The notes under the pieces: generated by a model
The model's input: the letters and a program-made list of their open reading frames with translations, nothing else
Told to the model about the DNA's origin: nothing
Database searches by the model: none
Program-made: the position numbers and the translations under genes
NCBI GenBank assembly: GCA_050942825.1
Contig: JBMNOA010000010.1
Span: 1-45,486, forward strand
Source of the DNA: CAYRML01 sp050942825
GTDB taxonomy: Bacteria; Bacillota; Dehalobacteriia; UBA4068
DNA length: 45,486 nt
Reading direction: 5' to 3'
Shown: one piece after another, positions 16,185 through 25,323 of the stretch
Numbering within the stretch: position 1 is the stretch's first letter
How the letters are laid out: every line of letters starts with the position of its first letter

Positions 16185-17246
16185 TTATATCCTCATTTGT
16201 AGATATTGTTTAAACTCACTATGATTTACGGCTTTTTTTAGAGCTTCCTCCACAGAGATTCTTCGTTCCCGTACCAGACGCGCTAAACATGCGTCCAGCG
16301 TATGCATACCGATCGCTGAACCCGCCTGCATCACGGAATTCAACTGATGAGCTTTGTTTTCACGAATCAAGTTTAATACGGCATCAGTACCAAGCAATAT
16401 CTCGGTAGCAGCTATACGTCCCTCCCCTGTCATCAATGGCACCAAATGCTGAGTAATAATACCCTTAAGGACCCCGGAAAGCTGAGTACGTATCTGCCCC
16501 TGATTATGGGGTGGAAAGACATCAATAATCCGGTCTATAGTCTGGGCTGCACCGGGAGTATGCAAAGTAGACAACACCAAGTGTCCTGTCTCCGCTGCCG
16601 TAACGGCAGCAGCAATAGTCTCATAATCACGCATTTCGCCCAACAGAATAACATCAGGGTCCTCGCGCAGGATAGAACGCATGGCCACCGCAAAAGAAGC
16701 AACATCACTGCCTACTTCGCGCTGATGAATCATTGACTTCTTATTAGTGTGTAAATATTCCACAGGATCTTCAATAGTGATAATATGACAACGCCTATTA
16801 GTATTAATATAATCAATGATGGCTGCAAGAGTAGTCGATTTACCGCTACCGGTCTGACCAGTCACCAAGATCAGGCCGCGATGTTCGCAGGCCAATTTTT
16901 TAATCACAGAAGGAAGCTGTAATTCATCCAGTGTGGGGACTTTTTGATTTAAAATACGAATTGCCGCACAGAGATGCCCTCGCTGGCGGTAAACATTGAC
17001 GCGCTGACGGACACCCTTTTCTGTTTGCATGGAAAAGTCCAGATCCGACCCCTCATTCAAAAGCATTATCTGCTTTTCAGAAAGCATAGAGAGGATAAGT
17101 TGCTCATTTTGTTGAGGGGTTGTCTGATACTTGCCGGGAAAGAGTTCACCCATATGACGAAAAATAGGAGGCAAGGTTGCCGTAATATGGATATCAGAAC
17201 AATTATTTGCCATGGCATAGGCAATCAACTCAGCTATTGTTGGCAT
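16185..17246 (-). CDS. pilT: Type IV pilus retraction ATPase, PilT-like
   Basis: A 353-residue hexameric secretion ATPase of the PilT group. Walker A is GQTGSGKST (130-138); the Asp/His boxes and the PilT-typical segment HTPGAAQTIDRIIDVFPPHNQ are present. The short N-terminal domain and lack of a zinc motif separate it from PilB. I start at the ATG at 17246 behind GAGGAG; the upstream in-frame start overlaps the intergenic region after pilB. It is the last gene of the pilus operon and would power pilus depolymerisation, and so twitching or DNA uptake. Confidence 0.9.
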   Translation of the reverse strand: MPTIAELIAYAMANNCSDIHITATLPPIFRHMGELFPGKYQTTPQQNEQLILSMLSEKQIMLLNEGSDLDFSMQTEKGVRQRVNVYRQRGHLCAAIRILNQKVPTLDELQLPSVIKKLACEHRGLILVTGQTGSGKSTTLAAIIDYINTNRRCHIITIEDPVEYLHTNKKSMIHQREVGSDVASFAVAMRSILREDPDVILLGEMRDYETIAAAVTAAETGHLVLSTLHTPGAAQTIDRIIDVFPPHNQGQIRTQLSGVLKGIITQHLVPLMTGEGRIAATEILLGTDAVLNLIRENKAHQLNSVMQAGSAIGMHTLDACLARLVRERRISVEEALKKAVNHSEFKQYLQMRI

Positions 17247-17276
17247 ATAATCTCCTCTTTTCTGCAATATTGTATA

Positions 17277-18968
17277 TCATTCAACATAATAGGTCAATTT
17301 TAGCAGCTCTTCTACAGTAGTGACACCTCTTTTAACTAGATCCAGCATACTATCTTTTAGGGTTTTCATTTTTTGACTTTTTAGAGCATACTCATAAATC
17401 GCATCTACTGATTCTTTGTGTAAGATCATACGGCGGATATTTTTATCTATAGAAATGATTTCATGAATGGACATACGTCCTTTATATCCGGTATTATTAC
17501 AAAGATGGCAGCCCTTACCTTTGCGCACTTTATGGATATTTGGTCCAACAGCAAACCGCTCGATCTCATCAGGAGTATATTCATAGCCACACTGAGGGCA
17601 GATTTTTCGCACAAGACGCTGTGCCACCACACCGACTAGGGAATTTGCTATTAGATAACTGGGGACACCCATATCTGCCAAGCGAACGATAGCAGAAACC
17701 GCATCATTAGTATGTAGCGTAGACAGCACAAGATGTCCGGTAATGGCAGCACGAGTTGAAATGGATGCCGTTTGCGCATCGCGCGTCTCGCCCACCATGA
17801 TAATATCCGGGTCCTGACGTAGCAAAGCCCGTAGTCCCGATTCAAAAGTGAGTCCCGCCACATTATTGACTTGCATCTGGTTTATTCTGGGAATATTGCG
17901 TTCTACCGGGTCCTCTATGGTTGATATATTAACCTGTTTACGGGCAAGATACTCAATCGCCATATAAAGTGTAGTGGTTTTTCCACTTCCTGTAGGACCC
18001 GTTAAATATATGATACCATGCGGATTCTGCAGCGTAGTGATAAACTTTTGATAGTTTTCTTCATCCATGCCAAACTGACCTGAATTATCGAACTTAGCAT
18101 CAGTGGAAAGAAAACGCATGACAGCCTTTTCACCATAGACTGTTGGTATTACGGAAACACGAACGTTCATTTCTACACCTTCAATATCGGTTTTGAAATG
18201 CCCGTCTTGCGGCAGGCGTTTTTCAGCTATGTCCATATTAGCTACAATTTTGATTCTGGCAATCAGAGACGAATGGAGATTTATTGCAAGTTTGATATAA
18301 TCCACCAGCATACCATCAATTCTCATGCGCACTAACATTATATCTTCAAACGGTTCAATATGTATATCACTGGCATTAGCACTATAACCACGCATCAACA
18401 AAGAATTGAGCAGCTTTACAACGGGTACGGTATTATCCACTTCTTGTTGTTTGTTTGTCGCTGGTTTTAAAACTGCTTGATTATTAGCTGCGGAAGTATT
18501 GGCCTGATGAGCCACTAATTTTGCTTCTATCTCGGCATAATAGTATTCTATGGCATCAGAAATACCCTTAGTATCCGCAAGACATATCACAAGAGGCATA
18601 TTGGTGACCTGACGGACATCCTCCAAAGCATAGAAATTGAGCGGATCATCGATAGCAATATAGAGTTTGCCATCCTGTATTTTAAGCCCAATCAGGTTAT
18701 GTTTAAGCGCCATTTGCTTCGGCACTTTACCTACAGCATCTATTCTGACATCATAAGTTTTAATATTAACAACAGGCACTTGTAATATTTTCCCCAAGGC
18801 CTCTAATATCTGATTTTCCTTGAGGTAGCCCATTTCTATAAGGATCGTACTAAGATATTTTGATTTATTCTGACGCTGATAATTAAGAGCTTTTCTAAGC
18901 TGTTCTTCTGTAATATAACCGTATTGCTTCAGCATTTCACCGATAGGTATATTCTTCAATGTCTTCAC
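17277..18968 (-). CDS. pilB: Type IV pilus assembly ATPase, PilB/GspE-like
   Basis: A 563-residue assembly ATPase. The N-terminal ~150 residues form an MshEN-type domain (IGEMLKQYGYITEEQL, LGKILQVPVV), a region that in some family members binds c-di-GMP. Walker A is GPTGSGKTT (324-332), followed by MVGETRDAQTA, and a tetracysteine zinc motif (CPQC ... CHLC) lies near 459-495. It drives pilin polymerisation at the inner face of the membrane. GTG at 18968 is used; TTG three codons later has a better ribosome-site spacing and may be the true start. Confidence 0.92.
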   Translation of the reverse strand: MKTLKNIPIGEMLKQYGYITEEQLRKALNYQRQNKSKYLSTILIEMGYLKENQILEALGKILQVPVVNIKTYDVRIDAVGKVPKQMALKHNLIGLKIQDGKLYIAIDDPLNFYALEDVRQVTNMPLVICLADTKGISDAIEYYYAEIEAKLVAHQANTSAANNQAVLKPATNKQQEVDNTVPVVKLLNSLLMRGYSANASDIHIEPFEDIMLVRMRIDGMLVDYIKLAINLHSSLIARIKIVANMDIAEKRLPQDGHFKTDIEGVEMNVRVSVIPTVYGEKAVMRFLSTDAKFDNSGQFGMDEENYQKFITTLQNPHGIIYLTGPTGSGKTTTLYMAIEYLARKQVNISTIEDPVERNIPRINQMQVNNVAGLTFESGLRALLRQDPDIIMVGETRDAQTASISTRAAITGHLVLSTLHTNDAVSAIVRLADMGVPSYLIANSLVGVVAQRLVRKICPQCGYEYTPDEIERFAVGPNIHKVRKGKGCHLCNNTGYKGRMSIHEIISIDKNIRRMILHKESVDAIYEYALKSQKMKTLKDSMLDLVKRGVTTVEELLKLTYYVE

Positions 18969-19025
18969 ATCCTTACCGGGTTTCTGTATATACTCACATA
19001 TTTATTAGACATTTTATATAATGGT

Positions 19026-19640
19026 TTACAATTCGCTATCATCCGCAGACATATTATAATCAAAAATCAAGAGTGGATTTAATACATCATCTGACATATC
19101 GATATTGGTACCGTTAATATCTTTGATAGAAATTTTATTCAAACGAAGGTTCAGCATCTCCATTGTAGAACCGGTGTCATAAAGCGAATTACCGCTTTTG
19201 TCCATTACATAAATGGATAAATCTACTATATAATTGTTATAACCCCGGACCTTCATTGACAATACAGTATAGTTATAAAATTCTCCACCGAAGAAATCAA
19301 CAAAATTACTCTCCCCACTTTTTTTATAAAGCAGCCTGCCAAAGGTTGGACTATTGACATTACTATCAATATAAATGGCCTCTTTTTCCACAGGTACAGC
19401 TACTCCGGTATCTTCAACAATCTGCAGATGAGAAGTATAGATGATTTTTTCACTGATCCAGTTATAGGTATTATCACCAATCATTTTTACTTCATTAACG
19501 GTAGTGGTTGAGGCAAAAATATTATTGGATGAAAACAATATTCCTGCAGAAAACAGCATGACAATAGCTATGATGGCCAAAACAGTTATCATCTCTACCA
19601 ATGTCCAGCCTTTATTAGTCAGTTTTTTCACAGGAATCAC
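19026..19640 (-). CDS. Minor pilin-like protein (PilW/GspJ-like)
   Basis: A 204-residue type IV prepilin: a short basic leader, then the cleavage site NKG|WTLVEMITVLAIIAIVMLF with Glu at mature position 5 and a single N-terminal hydrophobic helix. The remainder is a soluble beta-rich domain without a recognised family. Position and size match the minor pilins that prime pilus assembly. GTG 19640 or GTG 19631 could start it. The next gene upstream is another prepilin. Confidence 0.78.
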   Translation of the reverse strand: MIPVKKLTNKGWTLVEMITVLAIIAIVMLFSAGILFSSNNIFASTTTVNEVKMIGDNTYNWISEKIIYTSHLQIVEDTGVAVPVEKEAIYIDSNVNSPTFGRLLYKKSGESNFVDFFGGEFYNYTVLSMKVRGYNNYIVDLSIYVMDKSGNSLYDTGSTMEMLNLRLNKISIKDINGTNIDMSDDVLNPLLIFDYNMSADDSEL

Positions 19641-19660
19641 CTTTTATCTCCACGTTTATT

Positions 19661-20011
19661 TTAAGGAGTATAGGAATCGGGTACAAAAATATTGAATTTG
19701 ATCTCCGAATTTTCTGTTTCATAAGCACTGGTATAATTACCAGTGATCTCAATAGGCGATCCATTAAGCATAAAATAAAGTCTCCCGCTCTGAGGTTCCT
19801 GCTTAACTACATCTGGGAAAAGATCGACCTCAGCACCATCGACAACTGCAGAAACCTTTTGCCCGGTATTTTTGATATCGGAACCATGCCGCAGAAGTGA
19901 ACTCGATGCTAAAAATCCTGATACCAGTACCAAAGAGGCAATGGCTAGTATAGCAATGGCAACCATGGTTTCCACCAGAGTAACGCCGTGAATATCTTTT
20001 TTTAGATTCAT
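19661..20011 (-). CDS. Minor pilin-like protein (PilV/GspI-like)
   Basis: A 116-residue prepilin with the site IHG|VTLVETMVAIAILAIASLVLVSG (Glu5 present). It is short, with a small C-terminal domain of unknown fold. I place the start at the ATG at 20011 behind AAAGGAGG; the longer open frame upstream runs into the preceding gene and is not used. It lies between the large GspK/PilX-like gene and the GspJ-like gene, the usual order for minor pilin sets. Confidence 0.78.
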   Translation of the reverse strand: MNLKKDIHGVTLVETMVAIAILAIASLVLVSGFLASSSLLRHGSDIKNTGQKVSAVVDGAEVDLFPDVVKQEPQSGRLYFMLNGSPIEITGNYTSAYETENSEIKFNIFVPDSYTP

Positions 20012-20024
20012 AGCCAAGCCTCCT

Positions 20025-21920
20025 TTATGGGTTTTCATATCCACTGATCGTCCAATAAGCGCCTTTACCTCCGGAACCACCCGCTTCATGAGCGCCCAAA
20101 GAGCGATAGGTGACCATAACATCTAGACCAAAACCGGCATTTGGGGCACTAAGACCGCCATAAATATGCGTACCGCGGCCAATATAAACCGTCGATCCCT
20201 CTTCACCAATGATATAACCATAAAAATCCTTGTATTGATCTTTTTGCATCCATGATTCTGCCTCGATATTAAAACGCCTAAAGGTCCCGCCATCCTGAAC
20301 AATGACAAAAACATTGGGGTCCTCCTTTCGTTCAGGTTGCATCTCTTTTACGATCAGGGTCGCTCCCGACTTTACATAGATAAAAATATTACCCTCGCCC
20401 TGCGTCTTGAGCATGGGAACATCCATATTTCCGGATACGAAATAATAGGAATCACTACCATCAGTATTACCAAGCACAGTGTTGACATTATTATAAACAA
20501 GAGCCTCACTTTGGTGATCGGCTAGCGCGGGATAAATCGGAGCGGCCGGACTTTCGGGCATTTTAGATTCCGTAACAAGGACAGTTGCGGTTATAGGAGT
20601 AGCAGACCCCGTATAGGGAACACCTAATAATATCTGACCAGCCTTGATATTGGAAGTAATATTATTTTCCACTTTTAATGTTCCTGTAATCAAAGGATTT
20701 TTATATGTGCTAGGACAAGTCACAGATCTGGCTGTAAGATTGCCGCTGATAAAGCTGCCTGCTTGCAAAATAGCGCTGTAAGCCCAGACATCTCCTGTGA
20801 TTTCAGTCTGATTGTTCATATTTAGTGTACCTACTGTAACTGCACCTGTAATTTTGGCATCATTGGTCATAGTTAAAGTATTAGTTGTAACACTGCCTAT
20901 TATTTTGGCATTACTCTTCATAATTATGGTATCTGCCTTAACATTGCCAGTAACCTGAGCCTGACCTTCTAAAACAACTGTATTGGCAGTAATATTACCT
21001 TCCATTACGACATTTAGTTTTAAATTAACTGTCTCGGCAGTAATATCATTATATATCTTGGTTTCATTATCGGCTGTCACACTTTGCGCCGTCATTGGGC
21101 AATAGACCCTGGACTGTTGTACCATAGATACCTTAGATGTGGTATATATTTCACTATCTTCAACTGTACCGTTGCAGCAATCCTCATAAGGACCCACCGT
21201 AACATACTGACTCAAATTAATATCCTGATCGGAAATGATGCTGCCATGTATATGTGAATTGGCAAAATAACCGTTCCTAAAGAAAATAGGCACATTGCTG
21301 TATAAATTCCTCTGCAAGAAAGGCGAATTACCGTTTGCCGTAATCTCAAAGGTAAAACTATCCCCAGCGACATTAATAAAAAGATCCGTCTCAGGATTTG
21401 TGCTAAAGCCATAAAGGACACTGGTATTACCCCCAATTACCACAGTTTCCAGTCCGGTTTGTCCTTTGGAGGAGATATGAAAGAGACGTGTTGCTACAGA
21501 CTTGGTTTCTGAACCCAAAGTGGCTGTGGCAATAATCAAAATAGTATCATCCTCTCCCAATTTCTCTCTCTTGACTGTTGCCGAACACTTGCCCATAAAA
21601 CCGTTATTACCTTCAAACTGCAAATCATTTATGGTAAATGATGCGCCATCCAAAGTAAGAAAACTAAGCATAGTTTGACCGCTTTCACTAAGGTTGAACC
21701 CACTCATTTCATAAGCGAGGGAGCTAGCCACTGAACGCGCAGTAAAATAAGCCTGTCTGGCTAAATTATTATTAATGCTGCGGGTATTATAAGAAGCAGA
21801 CATCGTCAAAACAGAGCTGATAGATACTACCATAACCAAAATGATAACTATCGTCCAGACCAGGACATATCCTTTATTATTATTTTTATTGTTCCAAATC
21901 CTACGGGCTAGGCGGTTCAT
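20025..21920 (-). CDS. Large prepilin-like protein (PilX/GspK-like) with bactofilin-like repeats
   Basis: A 631-residue protein. After a basic leader comes a prepilin-type site NNKG|YVLVWTIVIILVMVVSISS without Glu at position 5, as in GspK. A helical segment follows (NNLARQAYFTARSVASSLAYEM), as in PilX/GspK proteins. Residues ~293-394 form six exact 17-residue repeats that resemble the right-handed beta-helix of bactofilin-type polymer proteins. The C-terminal third is Gly-rich with a GRGTHIYGGLSAPNAG segment. It probably sits at the pilus tip or forms an extracellular fibre. The start is the ATG at 21920 behind GAGGTG, inside the 3' end of pilO (20-base overlap). Confidence 0.75.
   Translation of the reverse strand: MNRLARRIWNNKNNNKGYVLVWTIVIILVMVVSISSVLTMSASYNTRSINNNLARQAYFTARSVASSLAYEMSGFNLSESGQTMLSFLTLDGASFTINDLQFEGNNGFMGKCSATVKREKLGEDDTILIIATATLGSETKSVATRLFHISSKGQTGLETVVIGGNTSVLYGFSTNPETDLFINVAGDSFTFEITANGNSPFLQRNLYSNVPIFFRNGYFANSHIHGSIISDQDINLSQYVTVGPYEDCCNGTVEDSEIYTTSKVSMVQQSRVYCPMTAQSVTADNETKIYNDITAETVNLKLNVVMEGNITANTVVLEGQAQVTGNVKADTIIMKSNAKIIGSVTTNTLTMTNDAKITGAVTVGTLNMNNQTEITGDVWAYSAILQAGSFISGNLTARSVTCPSTYKNPLITGTLKVENNITSNIKAGQILLGVPYTGSATPITATVLVTESKMPESPAAPIYPALADHQSEALVYNNVNTVLGNTDGSDSYYFVSGNMDVPMLKTQGEGNIFIYVKSGATLIVKEMQPERKEDPNVFVIVQDGGTFRRFNIEAESWMQKDQYKDFYGYIIGEEGSTVYIGRGTHIYGGLSAPNAGFGLDVMVTYRSLGAHEAGGSGGKGAYWTISGYENP
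20739..21044 (-). repeat. Six tandem 17-residue coding repeats
   Basis: Six units, each 51 bases, encode segments of the pattern (I/V)TA-T(V/L)-(L/M)--N--(I/V)-G(N/S/D), for example ITANTVVLEGQAQVTGN and VTTNTLTMTNDAKITGA. Every unit is exactly 17 residues, one beta-helix turn in bactofilin-like folds. The units have diverged at DNA level. Confidence 0.85.
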
Positions 21921-22608
21921 ACATAAACACCTCAAAAACTATGGCAATACTATACTCTTTGAGAAAACTGGATACGGTCCCGCTATCTTGTGGAACTTTT
22001 AGTTGTTTGAGAGAAAAGCTGCTGATAGAAATAGATTTATTTTTACTGACTTGATCCACCAAGTTGATAAAATCGCTTCTATAGCCTGTCGCTTGCACAG
22101 AGACAGTACTTTGCAGCATATTGCCTACGACCGCTGAAGCTGCTTGTTCGGATCCTTTGTCATCCTTTTTTTCATCTTGATTGGAGGCAGCGGATTTTAC
22201 GGCCTCCTCTTGATCTTTCTTTTCTGCCACTGATTGAAAGGGATGAATGGGCGTAGTAACTGCTGTAATTATATTAAGACTTGATGATTTCAAATTATTT
22301 TTCAATAACATACCTGTGATCATATGATCTATTCGGTCATTGGGCATCGGCTTATAATAATCTGTAGATTTATCAGCAATCTCTTTCCTTAAAGAAATGA
22401 TTTGTGTTTGCGTTTGCTCAGAATTTTCTATCACCTGCCGCATTTGCATCTCTTTTATCTTAATTTGATCGACTTCTTCCTGTATCGCTGTATATTTTTC
22501 CATAGTAGGAAAAATAAATAAATACAGCATAACTAGAAAAAGGATCAGAAAGATTAAGGCAAAAATCATACTTTGTTCTCGGTTTGTTAATTTGGTGGCT
22601 GTTTTCAA
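21901..22608 (-). CDS. pilO: Pilus inner-membrane protein PilO-like
   Basis: A ~235-residue bitopic membrane protein: an N-terminal cytoplasmic stub, one transmembrane helix (SMIFALIFLILFLVMLYLFIF), a coiled coil (IQEEVDQIKIKEMQMRQVIENSEQ) and a periplasmic-side ferredoxin-like domain interrupted by a Lys/Glu/Ala-rich loop. Its position after pilM and pilN identifies it despite weak sequence conservation. I use the TTG at 22608, which overlaps the TGA of pilN (TTGA) behind AAAGGTGGTG; the longer frame starts inside pilN and lacks a ribosome site. Confidence 0.8.
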   Translation of the reverse strand: MKTATKLTNREQSMIFALIFLILFLVMLYLFIFPTMEKYTAIQEEVDQIKIKEMQMRQVIENSEQTQTQIISLRKEIADKSTDYYKPMPNDRIDHMITGMLLKNNLKSSSLNIITAVTTPIHPFQSVAEKKDQEEAVKSAASNQDEKKDDKGSEQAASAVVGNMLQSTVSVQATGYRSDFINLVDQVSKNKSISISSFSLKQLKVPQDSGTVSSFLKEYSIAIVFEVFMYEPPSP

Positions 22609-23192
22609 GATGATTTCACCACCTTTAAGGTACAAGTTAGATTAAAATTATATCTATTGTTTTGGTCCATAGTATAACCTTCATAAACAATATAACTAAA
22701 CATACCCGTTTTTTTTAGCCGCTCGATATAGGCGGGAATATCGGTTACCCTATCAGAAGCTGCCCAAATAGAAAATTGAGCCAGGTTTTTATCGAACTTT
22801 ATTTGTTCCAAAGTGATATAAGAATTTTGGCAAAGGTCCAATAGTGCAAATTCCTTTTCTGTCATAACAGGATAGGATTGCAGGGCCTCTTGTACCAAAA
22901 TGAGGTTCTTTTTCTCTTGTTCCAAATGATTGCGCTGATTCTCGGCAATAATAGCCTTATCATAAAGATCCTGCCCAACCGGGCTTTCGATATAGGCGAT
23001 GACCGGCTCTATTTGATGATTGGTCATATAGATCTGAAATTGTAAATAACCATAAACCGACATCATACCTAAAAGTACAAATACCAGTGAAAGGAGTATC
23101 TTCGTACGCTGTCTTTCGGCAGAAGTTTTGGCAGGTTTTTCTTTGTAGACAGCATAAAAATTTATATCCTTTGCTTTTAAAGAGCGAGCCAT
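22605..23192 (-). CDS. pilN: Pilus inner-membrane protein PilN-like
   Basis: A 195-residue protein with a cytoplasmic N-terminus (DINFYAVYKEK, a PilN-like tail that docks on PilM), one transmembrane helix (ILLSLVFVLLGMMSVYGYLQF), a coiled coil and a small C-terminal domain. It sits between pilM and pilO and is coupled to pilO by a 4-base overlap. The start at 23192 is chosen for the GAGGTG site eight bases upstream. Confidence 0.8.
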   Translation of the reverse strand: MARSLKAKDINFYAVYKEKPAKTSAERQRTKILLSLVFVLLGMMSVYGYLQFQIYMTNHQIEPVIAYIESPVGQDLYDKAIIAENQRNHLEQEKKNLILVQEALQSYPVMTEKEFALLDLCQNSYITLEQIKFDKNLAQFSIWAASDRVTDIPAYIERLKKTGMFSYIVYEGYTMDQNNRYNFNLTCTLKVVKSS

Positions 23193-23202
23193 GAAAAACA
23201 CC

Positions 23203-24093
23203 TCACTTACTTTCTACCAGATTACCTATGGCAAAAATATGATCAGTGGGCAAAAACCCTTCCGATAACATCTTTTTACTGACAATAACTGCTTTAGAAG
23301 TGGGAAGAGTCGCTGATTCGATACCTAGTTCAGAGATAATAGTCTGGCAGATTGGCTGTTCTTCATCGCTCAGACCGCAAAAATAAGCTGCGCCGATTTC
23401 ATGTTCTGTTTTTTGCGACTTATTGAATTGAATAAGGGAAGAAATGACTCTCACAATTTCACCTGACCACTCCGGTGTACCTCTATCTGACATTAGGAAG
23501 TTAACGTTGGAAAAGGTATATTCGCCATTTACGAATAATACGGAAAAAACACTATTGCCTTCCAACACTGAAATCACATAGGTTTTATTAATAAGTGCCT
23601 TAAAATAACGAGATATTTTGATAATACAGTTCAGTGGTATATCAAGGGAATAAAGCTTGATACCCAAATCATTAAATATGTTTGCATAGCTCTCTACCAG
23701 ATCCCTTTCCATAGCACTGCACAATATAGTTTTAGGGCTTACCACCGCATAATCGTATAAAAGATGGTTATAATTAGGTGCCACACCGGAAAATGTGCTC
23801 TTAGTAAACTCGATGAGGTTCTTATGCGGTAAAACTGGAACTTGTACCAGCTTAGTAAGCACCGATCCGCTATTGACCAAAAAGCGTACATCCTTTTTTG
23901 GCAAATTCTTATTTTCATAAATATTTTTCAGTGCGGCTATCAATAACTCCCTGTTGGCAATCATGCCATTAGTGATAACACCATTAGGAAGCTTAAGATA
24001 AACAGCATATTGTATCTTGATTTTAGTTCTAGATACATTGCCTAAAACCACACAAATACTATCATTGGAAAGGCAAATCGATGTTGTAAGCAT
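23203..24093 (-). CDS. pilM: Pilus assembly ATPase-like protein PilM
   Basis: A 296-residue actin-fold protein that in type IV pilus systems binds the PilN tail and links the inner-membrane PilN/PilO pair to the motor. The N-terminus (TTSICLSNDSICVVLG) and LDIPLNCIIKISRYF region fit PilM, but the phosphate loops are weak, so nucleotide binding is uncertain. Identity rests largely on its place between pilC and pilN. AGAGGTG precedes the ATG. Confidence 0.75.
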   Translation of the reverse strand: MLTTSICLSNDSICVVLGNVSRTKIKIQYAVYLKLPNGVITNGMIANRELLIAALKNIYENKNLPKKDVRFLVNSGSVLTKLVQVPVLPHKNLIEFTKSTFSGVAPNYNHLLYDYAVVSPKTILCSAMERDLVESYANIFNDLGIKLYSLDIPLNCIIKISRYFKALINKTYVISVLEGNSVFSVLFVNGEYTFSNVNFLMSDRGTPEWSGEIVRVISSLIQFNKSQKTEHEIGAAYFCGLSDEEQPICQTIISELGIESATLPTSKAVIVSKKMLSEGFLPTDHIFAIGNLVESK

Positions 24094-24105
24094 AACACAC
24101 CTCTT

Positions 24106-25293
24106 TTAGCCGATATTTTGATAAAGCTGATATATGGGCATCATAACAGAAAGCATAATGGAACCGACCAAACCGGCCATGATTATGATGAGCAAGGGCT
24201 CGATGATGGTAGTAAGACGCTGAGTAGCCATTTCAGCTTCAAAATCAAAAGAATCCGCCACAGAATTAAGGATATCATCCAGCTTGCCAGTCTCCTCACC
24301 AATCATAATAGTAGAAGCCAGCTTACTGTCAAAATCCTCTACAGTTTTGATGGCCTGAGACAGGGGAATACCATTGCGCACAAGCATCACCATATCATCA
24401 AACTTTGATGATATATAGCGGTTGCCTATAGTATCTCTGGATATCTGCAGAGCGCTCATCATCGGCAAACCGCTGGCATAAAGGGAACTGAGAGTGCGAG
24501 CAAAACGCGCCGTATAAATAATCTTCAACAATTTACCGATTTTAGGGATTGATAATTTATTTTTATCCATCATGATTCTGAAGCTGTCAATTCTGGTCAA
24601 AATAGCCACAATAGCGATAATTACAATAGCAACTATTAATATATGCTGCCAATTAGTGGACAAAGCTCCACTGATACCTAAAACTATGCGTGTTGGCAAA
24701 GGAAGCTCCATACCCTCAAACAGAGTAAAAAATTCCGGCAATATCACGGTAAAAAGCAGCATTACAATAACTATTGTGATGATCAAAAGGATAAAGGGAT
24801 AGGTCATTGAGCTTTTGACCTTATGATTGAGTTTATACTCCTTATCATAATGATCAGCCATCTTCATCATGGTAATATCGAGCTGTCCGCTTGCCTCCCC
24901 CGCACGAATCATATTAGAAAGCAGCTCGGGAAAAACATTCCCTTGCTCACGCATAGCTTCAGACAGGGCAATACCATGTTGCAAGCGACGGTACAGGTTG
25001 GCATAAACATTACGTATACGCACGGAAAGGTCCCGTTGCATAATGATATTGACCGCACGGATCAAAGACACTCCGGCCGCTAGCATAGTACCGATCTGAC
25101 GGCAAAAGTCCGCTATCTCCAGAGATTTTAGTTTGGTATTGCTGGTAGCATATTCTTTATGCTCTTTGTATTGAACAAGAAACAGGTTTTCTTCATGCAA
25201 TTTTATAGCCAGCTGCGCTTCATCAGCGACTTCTAATGTTCCATGCGTAATTTTTCCCTCAATATTTTTTGCTGTATAGATATATTTAGGCAC
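24106..25293 (-). CDS. pilC: Pilus inner-membrane platform protein PilC/GspF
   Basis: A 395-residue platform protein with the two GspF repeats (ADFCRQIGTMLAAGVSLIRA and ARFARTLSSLYASGLPMMSALQI). Three hydrophobic segments follow the usual pattern: SMTYPFILLIITIVIVMLLF, HILIVAIVIIAIVAIL and the C-terminal IIEPLLIIIMAGLVGSIMLSVMMPIY. It anchors the PilB/PilT motors in the membrane. It starts with GTG behind GAAGGGA. Confidence 0.92.
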   Translation of the reverse strand: MPKYIYTAKNIEGKITHGTLEVADEAQLAIKLHEENLFLVQYKEHKEYATSNTKLKSLEIADFCRQIGTMLAAGVSLIRAVNIIMQRDLSVRIRNVYANLYRRLQHGIALSEAMREQGNVFPELLSNMIRAGEASGQLDITMMKMADHYDKEYKLNHKVKSSMTYPFILLIITIVIVMLLFTVILPEFFTLFEGMELPLPTRIVLGISGALSTNWQHILIVAIVIIAIVAILTRIDSFRIMMDKNKLSIPKIGKLLKIIYTARFARTLSSLYASGLPMMSALQISRDTIGNRYISSKFDDMVMLVRNGIPLSQAIKTVEDFDSKLASTIMIGEETGKLDDILNSVADSFDFEAEMATQRLTTIIEPLLIIIMAGLVGSIMLSVMMPIYQLYQNIG

Positions 25294-25323
25294 TAAACCA
25301 TTCCCTTCACATTTTCACCGGTT

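Noticed and set aside
20012..20122. N-terminal extension of the PilV/GspI-like prepilin
   Set aside because: It overlaps the 3' end of the preceding gene, and the start at 20011 has AAAGGAGG and gives a normal prepilin leader.
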